A stretch of DNA of 64,000 bases from positions 62,001 to 126,000 of the forward strand of contig JAMWZW010000004.1 of NCBI GenBank assembly GCA_024281995.1, read 5' to 3'. The translations under genes were made by a program, and so were the position numbers. Origin of the DNA: Nitrosomonas sp. (GTDB taxonomy: Bacteria; Pseudomonadota; Gammaproteobacteria; Burkholderiales; Nitrosomonadaceae). Below, in pieces: positions 57,703 to 64,000 of the stretch. The notes under the pieces are model-generated. The model was given only the letters and a program-made list of their open reading frames with translations, had not been told where the DNA came from and ran no database searches. Numbering within the stretch: position 1 is the stretch's first letter; each line of letters starts with the position of its first letter.

Positions 57703-60117
57703 TTACATCAAATACCGGTCAATCACGCTGAGAAACTGCTGCACATTTAATGGCTTCGTCAGATAATCGGCAAACGCGGCAACTTTCCCTTCGGCGATAT
57801 TATGCGGCATAGCTCTGGATGTAACGGCAATAACCGGAATCCCTGCCAGTTCAGGTTGCTGTTGAAGCACTTGAAGAACATCAAAACCGCTCATTCCTGG
57901 TAAATTGATATCCAGCAAAATTAGATCCGGACGATGCGCTTTGATAAGATCTATTCCCGATTCCGGCGTAGCTGCTGATAGTAATTTGATATGCTGGCGA
58001 TAAGTCAAAATCTTGGTCACCAACTCAAGATTAGCCGCATTGTCCTCAATATACACGATGATCTGTTGCTTATTTCTTGTTTTTCTATCAGATTCTAATT
58101 TATCAACCGGATTACTTATTGGTACGCTATCGTTACTGGAGAATTCCTTCGCCCGTAACTCGAACCAGAAAGTACTGCCTATATCCAGCTCACTTTGTAC
58201 GCCAATCGTACCACCCATCAATTCGACAATTCGACGAGTCAGAGACAACCCGATACCGGTACCTTCAATGTCAGTTCTTGCTGCATCCAGTCGATTAAAC
58301 GGTTGAAAAAGTTCGATTAGCTTATTAGCGGCAATGCCAATGCCGGTATCGGTTACAAACACTTTCAAATAACCCGGCTTTTCGGATAGTTTGGCATCAA
58401 TAAGCACCTTGCCGTTATTGCGATTATATTTGATCGCATTGGAAATTAAATTAAGAATCACTTGCTTGAGTCGGATACGATCTGTATACAACACCTTATC
58501 ATACAAGCCCCTTTGAGTGATGGTAACACCTTGTTGAATGGCCAAATTTCTAACCAGACTGATACATTCTTCAATCAGCGGATGAAGTTCAACCGGTTCC
58601 AGTTTCAAATTAATACGCCCGGCTTCGATTCTTGCCAGATCCAGAACTTCATCAATGAGCGCAAGCAAATGAATGCCGGCATTCTTAATTTCCTTGACAT
58701 ATTTAAGGTGTATGTCATTAAGCTTCTCCATTTCAAGCAATTGGCTAAAACCAAGAATTGCATTCATGGGGGTACGAAGTTCGTGGCTCATGCTGGAAAG
58801 AAATTCAGATTTGGCATGATTTGCCCGCTCAGCTTCATGTCTGGCAGCAATCAGCGCTTTCTCAGTTGCTTTTCGTTCAGTGATATCGTCCACAATCGAC
58901 CAAATCAATTTCTTGCCGGAAGCATCGTAGACCAGTACACCCTTGAGTTGAACCGGATAACGATTACCATTTTTACGCGTATATTCTTTCTGATAAGGCC
59001 CGAAATAACCAGTCTTTTCCAGGCTTTCCAATTGACGAACTTCCTCCTCTGCATAATCATCAGGGGTTATGTCCCAGTATGTTAGATTTAACAATTCCTC
59101 GCGGGAATAGCCCGTAGGAATCGATAATGCATTATTGACTTCAAGAAACTTTCCTGTTGCGTAATCATTTAATGCAATGCCGACAGGCGACATGTCAAAC
59201 AATGCACGTAAGCGAATTTCACTATCGCGCTTTTTTTGTTGAAATCGTCCGATTGCAACGAGAGGCAACAGTACTAATGTAGCGATCAATATTAAACCGA
59301 TACGGAAGAAGATATCGTCGCTACTAGCCGCAGCAGCCCATCCACCTTTGGGTACGGCAGCCATTTGCCAGCTACCTTTAGGCAAAGCGATATCCAATAA
59401 TATGGGTTGCTGATCAAATATTTGCTCAGTGCCAAAGAACACTTTACCGTTTTTATCGAATGTATTCTTGATAGCAATATCAAATTCTTTCGCTGCTTCC
59501 AACACACCACTTACACGATACAGCCGATTTACATCAATGACAGCCGAGATGACCCCCCAAAATGTTTTCTCTTTGCTTTCCTGATTATCAATAAATACAG
59601 GAATACGTGCGACGAATCCCTGTCCACCTTGTATCAGATTTACAGGACCATCAAATATCAGATTCCCGCTATCGCGGGCACGGAGTACCGCTTCAAGTTG
59701 CCTCGGGTGTTCACGAAAATTGAGTCCCAATGCCGCTTCATTACCTGAGAGCGGATACATGTAACGTATAACCAAATCAGGTGCAGCACCAATATTGCGA
59801 AGTTGCGATTGATCGTTAAATAGTGATTTTGCAAGCTTCATGAATTTTTCCGCCGACAAATCCGGTTCAACGGCAATGGATGCTACCAAGCCTTGCACCA
59901 ACTGAACATTACTGGTAATAGTTCCTTCCAATGTAGCACGCAATAAACTTAATTTATCAAATGCTGAAATACGCGACTCATGCTCTAAATGCCGTATACG
60001 CAAATAATCAACATAGCATCCGATAAAAATAAGACATATCCCAACCAGAATTGCAGGCAGAAAGGTCAGTAATTTTTTTTGCATAAAAGAGTTTGGGTTC
60101 ACCCTATTGTTTTTCAT
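57703..60117 (-). CDS. hybrid sensor histidine kinase with CHASE, PAS and receiver domains
   Basis: A membrane sensor of 804 residues. Membrane helix 1 (~15-35), an extracytoplasmic CHASE domain (~75-230), membrane helix 2 (~270-292), a PAS domain (DMSPVGIALNDYATGKFLEV), a HisKA domain with the phospho-histidine in SSMSHELRTPMNAILG, an HATPase domain (NLISNAIKYN, DTGIGIAANK, GTGIGLSLTRRIVELMGG) and a C-terminal receiver (LILLDINLPGMSG). A second start at 60084 is possible. The partner and signal are unknown; an HDOD gene is divergent. Confidence 0.93.
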   Translation of the reverse strand: MKNNRVNPNSFMQKKLLTFLPAILVGICLIFIGCYVDYLRIRHLEHESRISAFDKLSLLRATLEGTITSNVQLVQGLVASIAVEPDLSAEKFMKLAKSLFNDQSQLRNIGAAPDLVIRYMYPLSGNEAALGLNFREHPRQLEAVLRARDSGNLIFDGPVNLIQGGQGFVARIPVFIDNQESKEKTFWGVISAVIDVNRLYRVSGVLEAAKEFDIAIKNTFDKNGKVFFGTEQIFDQQPILLDIALPKGSWQMAAVPKGGWAAAASSDDIFFRIGLILIATLVLLPLVAIGRFQQKKRDSEIRLRALFDMSPVGIALNDYATGKFLEVNNALSIPTGYSREELLNLTYWDITPDDYAEEEVRQLESLEKTGYFGPYQKEYTRKNGNRYPVQLKGVLVYDASGKKLIWSIVDDITERKATEKALIAARHEAERANHAKSEFLSSMSHELRTPMNAILGFSQLLEMEKLNDIHLKYVKEIKNAGIHLLALIDEVLDLARIEAGRINLKLEPVELHPLIEECISLVRNLAIQQGVTITQRGLYDKVLYTDRIRLKQVILNLISNAIKYNRNNGKVLIDAKLSEKPGYLKVFVTDTGIGIAANKLIELFQPFNRLDAARTDIEGTGIGLSLTRRIVELMGGTIGVQSELDIGSTFWFELRAKEFSSNDSVPISNPVDKLESDRKTRNKQQIIVYIEDNAANLELVTKILTYRQHIKLLSAATPESGIDLIKAHRPDLILLDINLPGMSGFDVLQVLQQQPELAGIPVIAVTSRAMPHNIAEGKVAAFADYLTKPLNVQQFLSVIDRYLM

Positions 60118-60387
60118 ATATCAGAGCCCAAAGTAACCTTTGATAAAAGGATATTTTAAAAAAGATCGCTTTTCACATCGTTTATTATTCAATGCACGTC
60201 ACTGAAGCACTTCTATAATCATGAGTATCCATTCTTTTGAATAAAGTTAATCACTTGATTTTGTTTGATATTAGGTCTTTTGCATGAATTTTCATAAGTA
60301 GTATAGCGTACTAACTTAGTATTTCTGCATTGATTATAGGTAATGCAAATCCACCGAATAAACAAGCATATTTATAAAGGGAACACC

Positions 60388-61254
60388 ATGTTAAATAGTG
60401 TCGATTTAAAGCAATCACTGGAACGCATTGATACATTACCTGCAATGCCAGATATTGCAAAAAGAATGCTGGCTTTGCAATTGGATACGGACGAAGGTGA
60501 AGCCCAGTTACTCAAACTGATCGCCCAGGATCCGCAAATTTCTGCTCGAATCATCGGCTTATCTAACGCCTCTTTATTTGGCTCTCCAGGTATTATTTCT
60601 TCAGTGAATGACGCAGCTATGCGTCTGGGACTCGCGCAAATTAAATCTGTAGCTATCGGTATGGCAACTTTATCAGCCTTTGCGCAATCAACAGAAGGAA
60701 AACTAAAATCCGCAGATCTGTGGACTCACAGCATAACTATAGCTTCAGTAATGCGTGCCGTTGCAAAACACATGCCCGCACCAAAACGCCCCGTAGATGA
60801 GCAAATTTTCCTTGCAGGATTGTTACACGATATTGGTTACAACGCATTGAATTTCATTGCAAAAGATCTTAGCAATACACTGCATGCACGATTAAATACC
60901 GCCCCCGCAACAACATCACTGTTAAAAATAGAACACGAATTGTTGGGTATGCACCACGGCGAAATCGGTGCAAAACTTGGAGTACACTGGGGATTACCCC
61001 CTGAAATCATTACAGTAATACGCCACCATCATGCACCAGAAAATGCCGATACAGAAATTGGCTATTTACTTGTAAGACTTGTTAATATTGCTGAGAAATT
61101 ACTCGCAAATTTTGCAATTAACGAACTCACCACAGCAGAAATAACCGCGCAAGAATGGATTGATCTGGGCGTTGCACCCAACGAAGCAGCCCTTATTTCG
61201 GAAGAAATTGTGATTGTTGCTACACAAAGTATGCAGCTAGCCAATGCTGCGTAA
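60388..61254 (+). CDS. HDOD-domain signalling protein
   Basis: Begins at ATG 60388, which has an AAAGGGA site, 15 codons inside the longest frame. The HDOD domain fills most of its 288 residues: LPAMPDIAKRMLALQ, LIAQDPQISARIIGLSNAS, LAGLLHDIGYNALNF and MHHGEIGAKLGVHWGLPPEI. HDOD proteins are HD-related regulatory modules, generally without proven hydrolase activity. It is divergent from the hybrid kinase across a ~270-base gap, which suggests shared signalling. Confidence 0.88.
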   Translation: MLNSVDLKQSLERIDTLPAMPDIAKRMLALQLDTDEGEAQLLKLIAQDPQISARIIGLSNASLFGSPGIISSVNDAAMRLGLAQIKSVAIGMATLSAFAQSTEGKLKSADLWTHSITIASVMRAVAKHMPAPKRPVDEQIFLAGLLHDIGYNALNFIAKDLSNTLHARLNTAPATTSLLKIEHELLGMHHGEIGAKLGVHWGLPPEIITVIRHHHAPENADTEIGYLLVRLVNIAEKLLANFAINELTTAEITAQEWIDLGVAPNEAALISEEIVIVATQSMQLANAA

Positions 61255-61513
61255 TTACACAATACAGCAACCGGAATCTCTGATTTTTATTTTTAAGCGC
61301 TTACAAAAAAGGTTTTTGCAGTACCAACATTGTAGATTTAGACTGAAAGTCAATAAATACCTTTTTTTCTACCTTTATTTATAGCATCCCTTTCGTTACC
61401 GTTTTTTATAATACTAAGGCAAGTAATCGATTGGGTCATTACCTGCAGAAAAAATCATATCGCGTTACTCGATTGGCTATCTGGTCAATCAAAATTCATC
61501 AGGAAATTGCAAA

Positions 61514-61615
61514 ATGAACAATAGTAATTGGTGGCTCTATATTGTGCAACTGACATATTTTCTCGTGATGGTGGTTATATTGGCAAATCTACCCACTCAC
61601 GCTGCACCACTGTAA
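61514..61615 (+). CDS. very small membrane protein, 33 aa
   Basis: ATG 61514 has AGGA at the right distance. The product is one hydrophobic helix (LYIVQLTYFLVMVVILANLP) after a short polar start. No homologue recognised. It may be an isolated small membrane peptide or chance. Confidence 0.35.
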   Translation: MNNSNWWLYIVQLTYFLVMVVILANLPTHAAPL

Positions 61616-61619
61616 ACGC

Positions 61620-61996
61620 CTTCATCAGTCAAGTGATTCAGGGCGTCATATCGGCACAATATTACACACATCCCATGTAAGCCGAACAACAGCCATCGTA
61701 AGAAGTGATCTCTGGTTGGGAAGATCAAGGCGATGAAGAAGCATGCTAATTTACCAAAGATAGGCAAGCTGCTGAGGTTATAAGCAGCATACATCTGTTG
61801 ATAGCAATGCTCTTTGGTGTTAACCGTTGAAACTACTGCTGCCAATCAGTATTGCAGTAAACAGGCATTGACTCTCCTTGAAAAAACCTCAATCCAATCA
61901 GGCGAATCGATTTATATGAACATCGTTTTCTGTAACCAGAAACATCGTGAAGTCTTGAGCGCAAGTGGCATTAAAAATGCCATCGCGATAAAGTAG
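61620..61996. mobile_element. IS5-type transposase relics in opposite orientations
   Basis: On the plus strand 61820-61996 reads TVETTAANQYC..LTLLEKT, then SGESIYMNIVFCNQKHREVL and SGIKNAIAIK. This resembles the central DDE region of IS5-family transposases. On the minus strand 61700-61840 reads HCYQQMYAAYNLSSLPIFGK, like the C-terminal end of the same family. Neither part has terminal repeats or a full frame. The two meet head to head, suggesting an inverted partial copy. Recognition is from memory of family patterns. Confidence 0.45.
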
Positions 61997-62496
61997 TGAA
62001 ATACAGATCGTTGATACAACGGTAATTGTATCGCAATGGCCTAGTTTCGAAAGCTGTTAATGATCGATGAAAGGGAGTATTTACCTGATTTCAGGCAAAA
62101 AATTACAAAAAAATATTTTAACTTTCACAAAGAAATCATAGTTAGAAAACGAGTTTTCGAGTACTGCCTACTACAAACTACGGCACTTTGCACTGTACAT
62201 GCATAGACGCATATTCATTGCTTACTTAATTGCATTGTTAACCTGGGAGATTTTTCAATCAAGCTTTATACAGAATGTATATAACTATGCTAAGCTAAGA
62301 CATAATACAGCAACTACAGTGCTTAAAATCTATAAATAGTGCATATGCGTTGAATAATCATCAATTCATTTTAAAACACTAGATAAATACTTTTATTCAT
62401 AGCAGCATGCCGTTAATTACTGCGTTAAAATAATACCTTTGAGTCCGTTAATACACATTTCCGTTTAAAACATATTAAATTGAGTGCCTTATTATT
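61997..62496. other. AT-rich intergenic region between IS relic and OmpA-domain gene
   Basis: About 500 bases without a convincing gene. Short frames exist but lack ribosome sites. It should contain the promoter for the 62497 gene. No clear hairpin or repeat. Confidence 0.3.
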
Positions 62497-63216
62497 ATGC
62501 GTTTTATTATTATTGGACTATCCATTATTTTTTTTACCCTATCCGCCTTAATTATGTATAGAGCGATTGAACTTCCGGTTCAAACACCTATAGCTCATAC
62601 GCCTCTCATTACAGTACCTCCCACAGAAGCTCCAGTCACACCAAAATCCATAGATCAAACTCAAAATGAAGAATCGATTACTGAACCCGATGTAGTTGTT
62701 GAAAATTCTACCGCGCCTATTGAACAATCCGATTCGGGTGCCGCTAAATCCGCAAACCAAGAAGTTAATGTTGCACATCTTGAAAATCCAGTTGTTACAT
62801 CAGACGAAAAAAGTGGCAACAATAAAATCATGACAATCGAGAATCATCCGACAATTTTGACGATTTTTGGCGGACAAACTTTTCGTTCCGGTCAAGCCAT
62901 CATCAATGATACTGCGGCCTCAAAGATTGAAAAATTAATCAATGAAATATCAGTATTTCCAAATAGCCAGATAATTATTGAAGGACACACCGATAATATT
63001 CCCACTGGCAAATTGCACAGAAATAATATGGATTTATCAATACGCAGAGCAAAAGCTATTGCAGACATTTTAATTTCCCGTGGCATACCACCTGAATCGA
63101 TATCTGTTATTGGTTATGGCGATACTCGTCCCATAGACACTAATAGAACCGAACAAGGTAGAGCAAAGAATCGCAGGGTCGAAGTAAAATTACTGCTTAA
63201 AGAAGGAGAAAATTAA
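62497..63216 (+). CDS. OmpA-domain peptidoglycan-binding membrane protein
   Basis: A 239-residue protein with one N-terminal membrane helix (~2-24), a Pro/Thr/Glu-rich periplasmic linker (~30-120), and a C-terminal OmpA-like domain. The domain has TFRSGQAIINDTAASKI, IIEGHTDNIPTGK, LSIRRAKAIADILISRG and VIGYGDTRPID...AKNRRVEVKL. It should anchor to peptidoglycan. It lies 5 bases from the ATPase gene on the same strand, so the two probably form one operon. Confidence 0.85.
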   Translation: MRFIIIGLSIIFFTLSALIMYRAIELPVQTPIAHTPLITVPPTEAPVTPKSIDQTQNEESITEPDVVVENSTAPIEQSDSGAAKSANQEVNVAHLENPVVTSDEKSGNNKIMTIENHPTILTIFGGQTFRSGQAIINDTAASKIEKLINEISVFPNSQIIIEGHTDNIPTGKLHRNNMDLSIRRAKAIADILISRGIPPESISVIGYGDTRPIDTNRTEQGRAKNRRVEVKLLLKEGEN

Positions 63217-63221
63217 TACAC

Positions 63222-64000
63222 ATGTATACAAAATATTTTAACCTCCAGAAGCTACCATTTGAGAATGTTCCGGATCCACTATTTTTTTATAACCAAGGTG
63301 ATCATGCACGTATTCGCAAGCAAATATCAGGGTCATTACAGAGTGGTCGCGGATTAATTGTTGTAACCGGCCCTATTGGTTCTGGTAAAACCACGCTCAG
63401 TCAAATGATAAAGGCTGATTTTCCTGATGACGTTAAATTAATTTGGATGGCGGAACCGCCTGCAAATAGTAGTGATCTCTATTTATTTCTTGCGCAGGAG
63501 CTAGGGTTGCACCCTTTGTCATCCGAAAAAACTTTTGTCATGCGAGACATTCGCAACGCACTACTAGAAATTAATGCTGCTGGAAAAAAATGCCTAATAA
63601 TCATTGATGAATCGCATTTAATGTCGGACGATGTAATTAATGGCATTCGTTTATTAAATAATCTCGAAGAAGGATCGGTTAAGCTCATCCAATTGTTACT
63701 ACTCGGTCAAGAAGAATTATTGGAAATGATCAATAGGCCCGCATTAGAACCGTTTAAACAACGAATTGCCGCACTTGAAACACTCGGGCGAATGAATTCC
63801 GATGCCACACAAAAATATATCTCGCATCGCCTTAAAGTCGCTGGTGGGACTGGTGAACTTATATCCGATACAGGATGGGAAGCACTTGGTATTGCATTCC
63901 AGGCTGGCGGAACACCTCGAACAATCAATTCATTATGTGACAGAGCATTTAGCGTTGCTTTTGAACGCGAAAAAACTGCAGTTGATGCACATGATATCTA
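63222..64000 (+). CDS. ExeA/GspA-type AAA ATPase, cut by the window end
   Basis: Begins at ATG 63222, five bases after the OmpA-domain gene, and stays open for 259 codons to the window end, so it is partial. It has the ExeA family start (YFNLQKLPFENVPDP), Walker A GPIGSGKTT (residues ~50-58), Walker B CLIIIDESH and the sensor segment QLLLLGQEELLEM, plus a C-terminal helical part (AGGTPRTINSLCDRA). Such ATPases work with peptidoglycan-binding proteins in type II secretion (GspA/ExeA) or in polysaccharide/PEP-CTERM systems. Which applies depends on sequence beyond the window. Confidence 0.8.
   Translation, partial: MYTKYFNLQKLPFENVPDPLFFYNQGDHARIRKQISGSLQSGRGLIVVTGPIGSGKTTLSQMIKADFPDDVKLIWMAEPPANSSDLYLFLAQELGLHPLSSEKTFVMRDIRNALLEINAAGKKCLIIIDESHLMSDDVINGIRLLNNLEEGSVKLIQLLLLGQEELLEMINRPALEPFKQRIAALETLGRMNSDATQKYISHRLKVAGGTGELISDTGWEALGIAFQAGGTPRTINSLCDRAFSVAFEREKTAVDAHDI

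Overview
The window reads as chromosome from a low-to-moderate GC betaproteobacterium. A member of the Nitrosomonas/Nitrosomonadaceae group is my best guess. This rests on the gene orders nadD-rsfS-rlmH-maf-rng, aceE-aceF and metK-[SAH riboswitch]-ahcY-metF, on an EpsL/EpsB polysaccharide pair, and on overall composition; no ammonia-oxidation gene or rRNA is present to prove it. I see no tRNA, rRNA or CRISPR array.

Layout. (1) 0-5.5 kb: a membrane protein, then a minus-strand protein-quality block (HtrA-type protease, TrxC, CbpM, CbpA), a PhoX-like protein and a small membrane protein. (2) 5.6-13.2 kb: an accessory island made of decayed filamentous-phage (inovirus) material. It holds two Zot C-terminal relics, two copies of a ~108-bp hairpin-rich intergenic region, a dif-like Xer site, an XafT-like Xer activator gene with a damaged 3' end, small phage-style genes and a damaged helix-turn-helix gene. 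Cargo lies between these pieces: HicB-HicA, a truncated KAP NTPase, a membrane protein, and a zinc-finger/deoxyribosyltransferase-like protein broken by one TGA. (3) 13.3-30.2 kb: core metabolism on the minus strand (sucCD, rng-maf-rlmH-rsfS-nadD, aceEF, folD, metF, ahcY, metK) with an SAH riboswitch in front of ahcY.

(4) 30.7-33.4 kb: an EpsL-like porin and an EpsB-like sugar transferase, closed by a good terminator. (5) 33.5-40.4 kb: periplasmic alpha-carbonic anhydrase, small membrane and enzyme genes, then three adjacent pseudogenes with several frameshifts each (EamA transporter, Rieske oxygenase, lipoprotein). (6) 40.5-48.5 kb: priA, a short-chain dehydrogenase, a CopD-cytochrome c-redoxin fusion, a REC-AraC regulator and a glycine/aspartate/histidine-rich exported protein. 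(7) 48.6-57.5 kb: catalase, a full RND efflux set with an FMN reductase inside the operon, and AlkB. (8) 57.7-64 kb: a hybrid sensor kinase, an HDOD protein, an IS5-type relic, an OmpA-domain protein and an ExeA-type ATPase cut by the window end.

The most unusual part is 5.6-13.2 kb. The order Zot end - one gene - hairpin region - cargo occurs twice, and after the second copy it continues into a dif-like site and Xer-activator gene. This suggests tandem inovirus integrations that carry toxin-antitoxin and possible anti-phage cargo in a fixed slot. A small gene there also has a textbook A AAA AAC slippery site where its two reading frames meet.
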